A program made the translations under genes and the position numbers. From positions 9,221,501 to 9,285,500 of the forward strand of contig NC_135373.1 of the NCBI RefSeq assembly GCF_049243985.1: a stretch of DNA of 64,000 nt. Direction: 5' to 3'. Positions 54,196 to 63,877 of this stretch are shown in pieces; the first letter of the stretch is position 1, and each line of letters begins with the position of its first letter. The notes below the pieces were generated by a model, which was not told where the DNA came from, did not search any database, and saw only the letters and a list, made by a program, of their open reading frames with translations. This stretch comes from Paroedura picta (Eukaryota; Chordata; Lepidosauria; Squamata; Gekkonidae).

Positions 54196-54311
54196 CTACC
54201 ACAGCATTATTACCATCTCAAAAACTAATTTGCACCCTCAGATTTGCTAACTTATTAGAGGCTTTGAATGGGGTATACTGTATAAAAGCTGGAATTTAAG
54301 GTTGGTCTGAA
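54131..54311 (+). repeat. Inverted partner of 50864-51043
   Basis: See 50864. Shared words include CATTTCCTACCA, CTTATTAGAGGCTTTGAATG and GGTTGGTCTGAA. Similarity stops abruptly after GGTTGGTCTGAA on both copies. Confidence 0.7.
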
Positions 54312-54389
54312 ATGCTCTAGCAAATTGCCTTGATTCAAATCTCCTTGCAAAAAATTTCAAAAGTGTGGTCATTCAAGGGGAGGACATGG

Positions 54390-54560
54390 TGTCGCCCAAT
54401 CTCAGTTCTCAGAAGCTAAGCGGGGTCAATAATTGGAAGGCAGACCAACAAGGAAGGCTCTGCAGAAGAAGGCAATGGCCAACCACCTCTGCTTCTCACT
54501 GGCCTGGAAAGCCCCTGCAGGGAGCACCTTAAGTTGACCGTGACTTGATTGCACTTAACA
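54390..54560 (+). mobile_element. 5S-rRNA-derived SINE
   Basis: CAGTTCTCAGAAGCTAAGCG, then the shared 3' half GAAGGCAATGGCCAACCACC and GTGACTTGATTGCACTTAAC. It lies about 130 bp upstream of the receptor exon. Confidence 0.75.
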
Positions 54561-54683
54561 GAGAGAGAGAAAGTCAGTCAATGCTTTAATTTCGATGTTT
54601 ACAGTCTTGTCTATGGCAGATAGTTCTGGATTGGGAAAAACGGGTTCAGACATTAAAATCTGGTTCATATCTTTGCTTCTTAC

Positions 54684-54685
54684 AG
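54684..54685 (+). other. Splice acceptor of the receptor exon at 54691
   Basis: CATATCTTTGCTTCTTACAG ends in AG at these bases, 5 nt before ATG 54691. This is why the longer in-frame start at 54595 is rejected: it would run through the intron. Confidence 0.65.
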
Positions 54686-54690
54686 GCATC

Positions 54691-55662
54691 ATGAACATCT
54701 CAACAGCTCACCAAAATGACACCTCCCCCAGGGTGGATGAGGTCATGCGCCATATCGGCATAGTGACCAACGTCGTCATCCTCGTCTTGGGTGGGCTCGG
54801 CAACGGGCTGGTGGTGTGGGTCACGGCTACAAGGAAGAAGCGTAACAACTTCACGTCGACCTGCTATCTCAACCTGGCCGTGGCAGACCTTTTCTTCTCC
54901 CTAGGCCGTATCCCTGCCCTGGTGCAAGAGGTCATGTACAACTACTGGCCCTTTGGCAATCTCTTGTGCAAACTCCATGCTTTTGCCCGATACCTCACAG
55001 TCTTCACCGGAGTCTTTGTTCTCACTCTCATCAGCGTAGACCGTTGCTTGCTGGTGGCACAGCCCATCTGGGCTCGGAACCACCGAGGGCCTAAATTCCA
55101 GGCCCTGTTGTGTACCGGGGCTTGGATCTTAGCTTTGGTCTTCAGCCTCCCCTACCTGGTGGTCCGAGAAGTAACCGTCAAATATGGAGCAATGTACTGT
55201 GGCTATCGGAAAGACTTCAAGATCGCCACAGAGCTGCCCCTGAGGCTAAGCAGATTCTTTGGGGGATTCCTCATCCCCTTCGCTATTATCCTCTCGGCCT
55301 ACTTGGTTCTGGTGTTCAAGCTTCGCAACCGGCGCTGGGAAGGGTCCCATCGAACCTTTGCTATGGTGGCAGCCATTGTGGTGCTGTTCTTCATCTGTTG
55401 GCTTCCTCATCACGTTGTGGCCTTGATCAGTACGCTGTGGGGCTCCAAGGACTCCTGGGGCATTGCGCTCAAGCTGTCGAATGCTTTGGCCTACCTCCAC
55501 AGCTGTATCAACCCCGTGATCTACGTCTTGGTGGGTTATATCCGGAGCCGAAGGCTCCACCGCCAAGCCTCCTTCCTTGGGCTGTTCCGCAAGGCTCTTA
55601 CGGAAGAGGATGAAAACTCCACAGGGGCTGAGGTGACACAGAGACTTAATCAGAAGACCTAA
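54691..55662 (+). CDS. Chemoattractant-receptor-like class A GPCR (FPR / C5AR / PTGDR2 group)
   Basis: An intact 323-residue plasma-membrane receptor, starting MNISTAHQND. Two N-terminal sequons (N2, N9). N38 in TM1, D66 in TM2 (NLAVAD), Cys pair C93 and C170, DRC at 117-119, CWLP at 236-239, NPVIY at 274-278. DRCLLVAQPIWARNHRG after TM3 places it with formyl-peptide, anaphylatoxin, chemerin and PTGDR2 receptors. PYLVVREV at the top of TM4 and KLHAF in TM3 recall PTGDR2, and the tail KALTEED recalls FPRs. I cannot decide between them. ATG 54691 is chosen because a splice acceptor ends 5 nt before it, giving the one-coding-exon plan shared by the other two receptors. An in-frame ATG at 54595 lies in the presumed intron. 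The ligand is unknown. Confidence 0.9.
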   Translation: MNISTAHQNDTSPRVDEVMRHIGIVTNVVILVLGGLGNGLVVWVTATRKKRNNFTSTCYLNLAVADLFFSLGRIPALVQEVMYNYWPFGNLLCKLHAFARYLTVFTGVFVLTLISVDRCLLVAQPIWARNHRGPKFQALLCTGAWILALVFSLPYLVVREVTVKYGAMYCGYRKDFKIATELPLRLSRFFGGFLIPFAIILSAYLVLVFKLRNRRWEGSHRTFAMVAAIVVLFFICWLPHHVVALISTLWGSKDSWGIALKLSNALAYLHSCINPVIYVLVGYIRSRRLHRQASFLGLFRKALTEEDENSTGAEVTQRLNQKT

Positions 55663-57179
55663 GGTGCAGTGACACACTTGCATCCTAGTCTCACTGGGGA
55701 AGCCTGTAGGCAAGGACCCTACCTTTTGAAGAAGAAGAAGAAGAGTTGGTTCTTATATGCCGCTTTTCTCTACCCGAAGGAGTCTCTACATCTGTAGACT
55801 ACATGGAAACCTACAAGGGAACTGGTGGCTTTCATTTCAATCTTCTGAGCTTCTTGATGCAGTAGGATGTTTTTGGACATGCTGCTTAAGGTGTGCTGTA
55901 AAATTAAGGTCAATATCCTTGGTTAAGTTACTGAAAACCTCTGATTCAGGCCTTTTGTCTTTTCTAGTAGCTCTCGGAAACAGTTGTATCTGTGTGCACA
56001 TGCAGAGCCTGGATTGGGACTTTGGTAAAAGGGGAAGCGAGTAAGCCTTTGCCCCAAACAATTTTCTGAACTGAATCGGCTTCCTACAGCCTTTGTGTCC
56101 CTCCTGGAGAACTGATATGAAGACACCAAACCATGGCAAGGAGATAATTTTTTGAAAGGGGAGGGTGTTTATGTGTCAGTGCTCACATTTCTGTGACAAA
56201 TCTTGATAAGAATCTAGCTCTCTATTTCTTTGGTTATGGTGTATCTAAGGGTTACCACTTCCCTGGTAGGAGCAGGCAATCTCTTGGTAGGAGCAGGCAA
56301 TTCCCCACTCGCAGTCCTCAGTAACTTGAGCAGTAGAAGAAAAAACAAGAGGAATGGTCTCAAAGGGAATGTTCTATGGGTTTTTTCCCAGTCTCTGTGG
56401 TCTTTAGCATAGAAATTGCAGGGATTCCTAGAGTGTCACCCAGAAGTAGCAACAGATTCATTCGCCTTCCACCTGGACATGATGTCATGTCCTCCATGCC
56501 ACTCTAGAAACTTCCCCAAACTCTATGGTAAAGACCATAGAGACTAGGGAAAATCCCTTACCTGAAAGTCAAGTCAGATTCCACTGGCATTCCACCCACC
56601 TCAGGCACTGCCTCCAAAATCCTCCAGCTGGTGTACAGTTGGAAATTCTTATCTGTCCACTCAGATAATGTGAATATTTTCTCCGTGAGAAATAATTAGT
56701 GCCTGGAATGTTTGTGCTGTGTCACCAATTGTTCTGAGACACAAACAAGCTTCTGTCGTGCATGGGGCTACAGGACACCTGAGGCCCTCAGTCCAGCGTC
56801 ATACTATTCTTTCTGTAACCATAACCCCGGCTGAGAGAGGAAATTGTGGGTCTTGAGTCGGTTAGTTGAGGGGGATGGCAAAAAAGAAAATAGATATGCC
56901 TCCAGCCTACTGGCCTCTACCTACTACCAGAATGGACAATAGGTAAAAAGAAGAACTTCAAACACAACTCCCAATCCCTCTAATCAGCTATAGGCACACA
57001 CAAGTCAAATTTAAAACTGTAGGCTTAATTCAACAAACAGGGATGGGGGAATCAAACTGGAACGTACATATACAAAACTCAGACTTGGGACGCCCAACTT
57101 AAAGTCGGAAACAAAGAAGTGATCAGTCTTTTCTTGTCTCTCTGAGGGGCTTCTGCAAGTCTCTCCCATGCTACTGTGG
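55663..57179. other. No gene; one SINE scrap
   Basis: 55725-55786 is a SINE tail scrap in reverse (AAGAGTTGGTTCTTATATGC). The remainder, presumably including the receptor 3' UTR, has no recognised feature. Confidence 0.4.
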
Positions 57180-58440
57180 CTTGGCTGCTCTCGGTGGTGG
57201 TGGTGGTGGTGGTGGTGGTGATGCTGTTTCTCTTTAGGCCTTTTGTACTGCTGCAGATCCCTGGAGGCTGCAGCTCTCTTGAAGCTCCTTGGGTCACTGT
57301 GTTCTCTGCCCTTGACTGGAGATGGCTTCACTTTTCCTTTTTCTCCTCAGCTCTGTTTTCCCTTTTCCCTCAGGCCTCTCTTTTGGATCTCTCTTGGGGC
57401 ACCTCTGGTCACTCTATTCTTTGCCATAGGACCCAGATAGCTTCAGTCTTCCCTTTTCCCCTCAGTACTCCCTCTTTCCTGAGGCCTCTCCTTTGGATCT
57501 CTCTTTGGGGCACCTCAAGCCACTCTTTTGTCTGCCCTCAGACCCAGATGGCTTCTGTCTCCCCCTTTTCCCTCAGAAGTCTCTTTTCCCTCAGGCCTCG
57601 CCTTTGTCTCCTTGTGGCTCCTCAGGTAGGGATGCCAGTCCTCAGGTGGGACCTGGGGATCCCCTGGAATTATAGCTTATCTCCAGCCAAGAGATCAGTT
57701 CCCCTGGAGAAAAGGGATGCTTTGGAGGGTGGACTCCATAGCACTATACTCCACTGAGGTGCTTCCCTGCCCCAAATCCCACCCACTCCTGGCTTCACCC
57801 CCTAAGTCTCCAGATATTTCCCAGCCAAGAACTGGCAACCCTGTCCTCGGGTCATTCTGTTCTCGGTTCTTCTGTATACCCTTTTCTCCTCAGAACTCTC
57901 TTTCCCTCAGAACGCTCTTTTCTCTCATGCCTCTCCTTCGGCTTCCCCGGGTCACTGTTCTCTGCCCTTGGACCCACACAGCTTCCACCTAGGGATGCCA
58001 GACCCCACTGGGGCCAGAAGAATCCCTGCTTTGCTGTTACATCCCCCATTTAGGGGGTTTCAAAAAGCAATGGGAACCCCACACACAAAGAGACACACAC
58101 ACCTGCTTTCATGGTGATCCTCCCCCACTCCAATCTCCCACTCAAGGTTTTGGGGAAAACTATGGTTTGAAGCTAATGTTTTAAAATAGAGTTTCCCCCA
58201 AAGCTGACGTGTAACCCCCAATGTCTCTGACATGCTGACATCACTTCCGGGTGACATCACCATGCCAGATGATCTTCTGGGTTTGGGTAACTATGGGGGG
58301 AGCTCCCGGAGAGCGACCCCTCGTCCGCCGACAGCCCAGCAGTGCCTGGCCACCCTATTTCCACCTCCCCTTTTCTCCTAGAACTCTCTTTCTTTCCCTC
58401 AGCCCTCTCCCTTTGCCCTCTCTTAGAGACCAAATTGCTT
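57180..58440 (+). repeat. Degenerate minisatellite, about 100-bp unit, with a repeat inserted
   Basis: Units built on CCTCAGGCCTCTC, TTGGATCTCTCTTGGGGCAC and GACCCAGATGGCTTC recur at about 57370, 57480 and 57590, then scraps continue at 57890-57980 and 58370-58430. 57615-57840 is a GGTGGGACCTGG-family insert. A (GGT)n tract lies at 57194-57220. The long frame 57176-57757 is a by-product of the repeat. Confidence 0.6.
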
Positions 58441-58530
58441 TGGGCTGATCCTGCGTTGAGCAGGGGGTTGGACTAGATGGCCTGTATGGCCCCTTCCAAC
58501 TCTATGATTCTATGATTCTATGACTTCTCC
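58440..58530 (+). mobile_element. CR1 LINE 3' end
   Basis: TGGGCTGATCCTGCGTTGAG, then ACTAGATGGCCTGTATGGCC and three ATTCTATG-type tail repeats. It is truncated to about 90 bp. Confidence 0.85.
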
Positions 58531-58609
58531 CCCAAAACTTCAGCACTTCTAACCCCATGCCTCCATCAGAGTGGGGTATTGGTGTACAAACTGCAAAGGG
58601 ACAGCCATG

Positions 58610-59345
58610 TTTGTCTATCGAAGCAAAAACCGAGACCAAAAAATCCAGGGGCACCTTAGTACTAACAACTTTTATTTTAAGCTAAGCTTTCAAGAATCAC
58701 AGCTCATTTCTTTAGATAGCTATGTAATGGCTTGGTGTAAATAACACCATGAGTCCTTCAAGTAAGTGTAAATCTCAATGTAAGCAGGAAAGGGAGGAGT
58801 TGACGTCAAAAATTAGGTGTGAATCCCGTCATAAATCAACATACTTAGCAGTTACACATACTGGATGGTGAGAAGTCAGAAGATGAAACACATTGGTAAA
58901 ATGTAACTGATATTGGTACAAGATTATAGTGTGATAAAGCATGTCAAGAACTGCCAATTAAAATTTCCTCAAATAGAGTCCCAGAGAACTATTAGAAATT
59001 TTCGTGACTGAGAATATCCACGTCTCTTTTTAAGACAAGGTGACACAATTCATTTTTAGATGCATTCTAAAAACAGCACTTTCGCATTGTATATTTTCTT
59101 TGAAATTCTTAGTTAGTTACGTCCTTAATTAGCTTGTTGAAGAACAGTGATTTTCCAGCCTGTAATAGCATCTCCGGGGAGATTAAAATGTTTTGCTGAT
59201 TTCTGAATGTTTCGATTTCTTATATCTGATTTATGTGGATCGATTCTCTCAAAGAGCTTGGTGCATTTGTCTAGGGTAGACGGTAGAAGGGCATTGTTGG
59301 TGCATGATGACATATCTGACATTCGATGCTGCAGATGTGGAAATT
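58610..59345 (-). mobile_element. Penelope-like element remnant: GIY-YIG part and 3' end
   Basis: The minus-strand frame 59322-59125 contains HKSDIRNRNIQKSAKHFNLP, a block I associate with the GIY-YIG endonuclease end of Penelope-like elements. Downstream (58770-58615) is the tail with a hammerhead-like segment: CTAAAGA, AATGAGC, TTGAAAGCTTAG. The tail ends in CCCCTGGATTTTTTGG. This copy links the tails at 21385, 38755 and 39280 to Penelope-like elements. It is decayed. Confidence 0.6.
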
Positions 59346-59620
59346 CACAGGTTGGTGTTGTGACCGCTCCCAGCTTGGCCAGCGGGCTCCACTCTTTCTC
59401 GGTCGCCTCAGTCGTGCTTAGAGGGATTTGAGTTACAAGGGATCCCAGCCTCTAAAGGTCACTCGTTCATCCTCTCACGCCTATGCAAACAATACACAGT
59501 CTAGACAATCAAACAAAAACATAATATTCTCTTTCAACCCCATTTGTCTTCTTTTTCCGCCCCCCTCAGTAGGTAAGGCTGTTCCTCTTCACAGGCCTTG
59601 AATCTCTTGCGATGAACGTG
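59346..59620. other. No gene recognised
   Basis: No feature could be assigned before the SINE-derived array. Confidence 0.4.
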
Positions 59621-60320
59621 CACACAACTGGGCTCTCTCAGCCTCACCTCCCTCACAGGGTGTCTGTTGTGGGGAGAGGAAAGGGAAGGCGATTGTAAGT
59701 CACTTTGAGCCTCCTTTGGGTAGAGAAAAGCGTCATATAAGAACCAGCTATTCTTCTTCAGTAATTTCTGGTTTCTCTCAGCCTCCCCTCCCTCACAGGG
59801 TGTCTGTCGTGGGGAGAGGAAAGGGAAGGCAACTGTAAGCCACTTTGAGCCTCCTTTGGGTAGAGAAAAGTAGCATATAAGAACCAGCTATTCTTCTTCA
59901 GTAATTTCTGGTTTCTCTCAGCCTCCCCTCCCTCACAGGGGGTCTGTCATGGGAAGAGGAAAGGGAAGGCAACTGTAAGCCGCTTTGAGCCTCCTTTGGG
60001 TAGAGAAAAGCGGCATATAAGAACCAGCTATTCTTCTTCAGTAATTTCTGGTTTCTCTCAGCCTCCCCTCCCTCACAGGGGGTCTGTCGTGGGGAGAGGA
60101 AAGGGAAGGCAACTGTAAGCCGCTTTGAGCCTCCTTCAGGTAGAGAAAAGCGGCATATAAGAACCAGCTCTTCTTCTTCAGTTATATCTGGGTTCTCTCA
60201 ACCCCACCTCCCTCACAGGGTGTCTGTTGTGGGGAGAGGAAAGGGAAAGCGATTGTAAGCCACTTTGAGCCTCCTTTGGGTAGAGAAAAGTGGCATATAA
60301 GAACCAACTCTTCTTCTTGT
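59621..60320 (+). repeat. Five-unit tandem array, exact 140-bp period, SINE-derived
   Basis: Units start at 59621, 59761, 59901, 60041 and 60181. Each is the 3' part of the tRNA-derived SINE (CTCTCTCAGCCTCACCTCCC to CATATAAGAACCAGCT and TTCTTCTTC). The junction TTCTTCAGTAATTTCTGG equals, in reverse, the junctions at 36550, 45085 and 52205. There is no tRNA-like head in the array; a head scrap lies at 60410-60492. Confidence 0.92.
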
Positions 60321-60754
60321 GTACTTCCAGCTTCAGTACACGCACCATCAAGAATCTGTTTTCAAAGGTATGGATCTCCTGAAATCTGTGAGGGCCACTC
60401 CTTCACAGGGTGGTGCAGGGATTAAAATCAGAGGCCTCTAATCTGGTTTGATTCCTCACTCCTCCTCTACCTGCAGCCAGCTGGGTGACCTTAATACTGA
60501 GCATAGGTGTAGCACGGTCACCTCTCATGCACAGCTGATGGCCAGAATCCCAAGGACTCCCCTGGATTCTGCCCGGCTACATCCTTCCCCTGGACACCCT
60601 CCCTGTTCGTGGGAGTATAAGCCAAAGCTGCTTTAAAAAATTCCTTTGAATATTTACTACCAAATAATTTGATGTTTGGGGGCTCTGATGCTTTGGGTGA
60701 AAACAAAAATAAACAATGCTTTAAAGGTCAAACCCTCCTTTCACCAGGTATTCC

Positions 60755-61561
60755 CAGTGGCATCCCTAGCCTATTTGGCACCTGGGGCAGCAGGTGGGTG
60801 ATGCGGCAAGGGGGGGGGGTTAGGCAGCAAGAGGGAAGTAAATCCTCCCCCAAAGACAGTTGATGCCTGGATCGAGCCTGACTTGTGCTTCATGCTACTT
60901 CATGTTCTCTGCTTCATGCCGCACCGCACAGGCCACAGCAGCTGGGGTTGAAAGGCGGCCAAGCTCTGCCCGCATGGCGTCTGGAGCGACATTTGGCTGG
61001 GCCTCCCTCTCTTGGGGTGATCAGGGCCTGACTCATGGCCTGGAGGCCCTGGCTCAGTCCCCCCTAGCTCTGGTACAGTGCTGCTGTACCAGGGGTGGGA
61101 CGGAGCGTAGGAAAACCACAGTGCCCCTGGGCTGGGCTCAGCTCCCTTGGCAGAGCGGGCTCAATCCTGGCTCTATTCACCCTGCTCTCGGGAAGCCACA
61201 GGCTGACGTCCTGATTTGGCTGCCTTGCCTGCTTGGAGAGCCCCATTGCGAGGGAAGCCCATGCCGGGGAAGGGGGCAGTCAGCAGAGCCAGCCAACACC
61301 AGCAGAGCCGAGAGTGTGAAGCTGTGTTTACTCAGCTCTGGGCTCCAGGAGGAAGGAAGAACTCACTGTGGAGGTGGGGGGCTGCAACGGATGGCAGAGA
61401 AGAAGGGGGGGAGGGGGGAACAGTATAATGTCAAGAGGGTTGCCCTGCCAAGGAGCGAAGAGAAAAGCCCCCTCGGCACTGCAGGAGGAACGCGCTGGTC
61501 AAGATGGCGGCCAGTGGTGCCCCAAAGTGGCACTTGGGGCACATATCATGGTATGCCACTG
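60755..61561. mobile_element. Non-autonomous hAT element
   Basis: The ends CAGTGGCATCCC and GGTATGCCACTG are inverted repeats (11 of 12). Possible target duplication GGTATTCC / GATGCCCC is weak. The 248-codon open frame at 60860-61606 runs past the element end and is not protein-like, so I treat it as chance. Confidence 0.55.
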
Positions 61562-62054
61562 GATGCCCCCCTGCCCTCATTTCCTTATCTCCGTGTTCAC
61601 CTCTGATCGAAGAGGCTTTTGAAGTGCCAGAAAATATTCACAGCGCCAGCAGATGGTGAGGAAGTTGAGATGAAAGCACAGAACGCAGGCTATGGTGTCC
61701 AGACTCACGAATGGCTATTTTCTGCATACAGAGATAGATAAGATTCTACCTAGCCCACACCATCCTATCATTCGGCGATCAAAGTCTGCAGCCTTCTGCC
61801 AGTCTAAGGAGCCTTCTTCTGGCTTCAGTGGCTCTTTCTCCAACTTGGGAAATTCTTGGAAATGTAGAGGCACAAAACAATGAAGAAAAGGGAAAAACCA
61901 AAAAAAGTTCTACCTGAAAAACAGGTGAGAACCATGAACATTGAGGGACAAAAAATGTATGTATATATTTTTTAAAAACTTTATTTCACAGAATTCGGCG
62001 TAATATAAGAACTTAAAAACACACAAAAAGGGAATATTTCATTTCCATATGGAT
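61562..62054. other. No gene recognised
   Basis: No feature could be assigned; an A/T-rich stretch lies at 61950-61985. Confidence 0.4.
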
Positions 62055-62340
62055 TAGAGCCTCTTGTGGCGCAGAGTGGTAAGGCAGCAGACATGCAGTC
62101 TGAAGCTCTGCCCATGAGGCTGGGAGTTCGATCCCAGCAGCCGGCTCAAGGTTGACTCAACCTTCCATCCTTCCGAGGTCGGTGAAATGAGTACCCAGCT
62201 TGCTGGGGGGTAAACGGTCATGACTGGGGAAGGCACTGGCAAACCACCCCGTATTGAGTCTGCCATGAAAACGCTGGAGGGCGTCACCTCAAGGGTCAGA
62301 CATGACCCGGTGCTTGCACAGGGGATACCTTTATCTTTAT
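62055..62340 (+). mobile_element. Sauria-type SINE (tRNA-derived)
   Basis: The head GCCTCTTGTGGCGCAGAGTG and GGGAGTTCGATCCCAGCAG are tRNA-like A and B boxes. The body GGTTGACTCAACCTTCCATC and CAGCTTGCTGGGGGGTAAAC and the tail CGGTGCTTGCACAGGGGATA are those of the lizard Sauria SINE as I remember it. It is the only copy in the window. Confidence 0.8.
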
Positions 62341-62391
62341 AGATCACAGGCATGTAAATCAAACCAGGACAACAATAATACGAATGACTGC

Positions 62392-62432
62392 GACCTGATG
62401 CGTTCCAAGCAAAAGGATCTTCATCAGAGATC
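62392..62432 (-). ncRNA. Hammerhead-like relic, Penelope type (copy e)
   Basis: On the minus strand: stem I GATCT with AGGTC (one G-U), core CTGATGA intact, half of stem II (AGATCC), then GGAACGCATC, where a few bases including the start of GAAA are missing. A separate lineage, judging by its different stem I. Confidence 0.45.
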
Positions 62433-62881
62433 AATTCACCACCACACAGTTAACAATATGATATGATTATGCACATTCTTTTTCCGGGGGTCCGAGGAAC
62501 TGTATTTAAGCAGGATGCCTTTGTGTAGTCCTGGGTCTGTCCTTTGCTATTCTTTGTTGGGGTAGGCCGGGTACCTCTTTCCAGGCATCTATTTGCAGTC
62601 TCCCCTGGAAGGCAGTAGATAAAACAGTGTGTGATTTGGAGTCAGAGCCTGGCAAAAGCAGAGGTGTTTTTTGAGGGGGGGGTGGAGCCCACCTTCCAGA
62701 GCTGTTATTCCCACCAAGCAACTGATCTCTCTACCCTGGATATGAGCTTTCATTCCTGGAGGACACTGACCACCACATGGAGGTTGGCATCTTCATTTCC
62801 AACAGAAGAGCCTCTTCACTTGGAGGAAGGATCTTTGGAAGAAAGTAGGATCCCTGCTTCTGAACTTAGTGGACGTTTTCC
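62433..62881. other. Decayed GGTGGGACCTGG-family repeat; no gene
   Basis: 62640-62790 (AAAAGCAGAGGTGTTTTTTG, CCACCACATGGAGGTTGGC) parallels 49620-49700. No exon is seen. Confidence 0.4.
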
Positions 62882-63118
62882 GAAGAAGAAGAGCTAGTTT
62901 TTGGTACCCTGCCTTCAACTCCCCGAAGGAGTCTCAAAGTGGCTTACAATCATCTACTCTTCCTCTCCCCACAACAGACACCCTGTGAGGTAGGGGAGGC
63001 TGAGAGAGCTCTGGGAGAACTGGGACTGGCCCAAGGTCACCCAGCTGGCTGCATGTGGAGGAAGAGTGGGGAATCAGACCAGATTATAGGCCGACGCTCT
63101 TAACTATGACACTACACC
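62882..63118 (-). mobile_element. tRNA-derived SINE, diverged
   Basis: In reverse: GAAGAAGAAGAGCTAGTTTT, TCCCCACAACAGACACCCTG, GGTCACCCAGCTGGCTGCAT. The head is eroded. Confidence 0.75.
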
Positions 63119-63369
63119 GGACCATTTTTATTTTTAAATTGCCTTCCGTGTTTTTTGAGTAAAACAGTGGGTTGCAAATTGCCTCATTTGATGAAGAGAA
63201 CTGCTCCAAACCAAGCGGTCATCTCCCACTGCCTTATTGTCCAACTTAGCCACCACCCCCTTGCCCATATATCTAATTCCCATTATTATTCTGTAGTTCC
63301 CCAACATCCTCTCCTGTTTTCCTCAAGTCACAGCAAGGCCAGCTGCCCCATATTGGATCCCGCATGTGC

Positions 63370-63472
63370 TGCACACACACACCCTCTCACATACACACAC
63401 AATACACACACACACCCTCTCACATACACACCCTCTCACACACACACACACCCTCTCACATACACACACAAT
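63370..63472. repeat. CA-rich microsatellite with CACCCTCTCACA units
   Basis: (CA)n interrupted by repeated ACCCTCTCACATACACAC blocks, about 100 bp. Confidence 0.9.
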
Positions 63473-63741
63473 AGCCTGTCCCTCTCCCCCAGCCTTGAAT
63501 GCTTCACACGGTGCTAAATGTCAAAGTAATCATAGCATTTCAGCCAGAAAACGCCAGCTCAGCAACCTTTCCAACCTTCCAGCTGTTCCCCGCCATACAG
63601 ATGAAGCAGCAGCTATTATCAGGATCGGGTGGGTGCTGCCACCTAGAGGCCAGTAGCATAATTGCTCCTCCTCCTCCTTTCTTCCAGCTGGTAAAGTGAA
63701 CTTTATGGTTGGCTTTCGAAGGCTTGTTTTTCTTTTTAAAG

Positions 63742-63877
63742 CAGGGGTAGTCAAACTGCGGCCCTCCAGATGTCCATGGACTACAATTCCCAGGAGCCCC
63801 TGCCAGCGAATGCTGGCAGGGGCTCGTGGGAATTGTAGTCCATGGACATCTGGAGGGCCGCAGTTTGACTACCCCTG
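63742..63877. mobile_element. Palindromic hAT-type MITE, copy 7
   Basis: A 136-bp near-perfect palindrome centred on GCCAGCGAATGCTGGC. The flanks TTTTAAAG (63734-63741) and CTTTAAAG (63878-63885) form an 8-bp target duplication with one mismatch. Confidence 0.88.

Noticed and set aside
13052-54560. 5S rRNA genes
   Set aside because: The 5S-like stretches are diverged and joined to a shared SINE 3' half, so they are SINEs.
54595-54690. In-frame upstream ATG extending the third receptor by 32 residues
   Set aside because: A clear splice acceptor lies between this ATG and 54691, and the extension has no family likeness.
57176-57757. 193-codon open frame with a poly-Val start
   Set aside because: It comes from a GGT microsatellite followed by a minisatellite.
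36412-60320. TTC/GAA tracts translated as poly-Glu or poly-Ser proteins
   Set aside because: They are SINE tails.
60860-61606. 248-codon open frame
   Set aside because: It lies mostly inside a hAT element, has biased composition and crosses the element's right border; no domain.
5830-63118. tRNA-like A and B boxes as true tRNA genes
   Set aside because: Each is the head of a SINE with body and tail; none forms a full tRNA that I can fold by eye.
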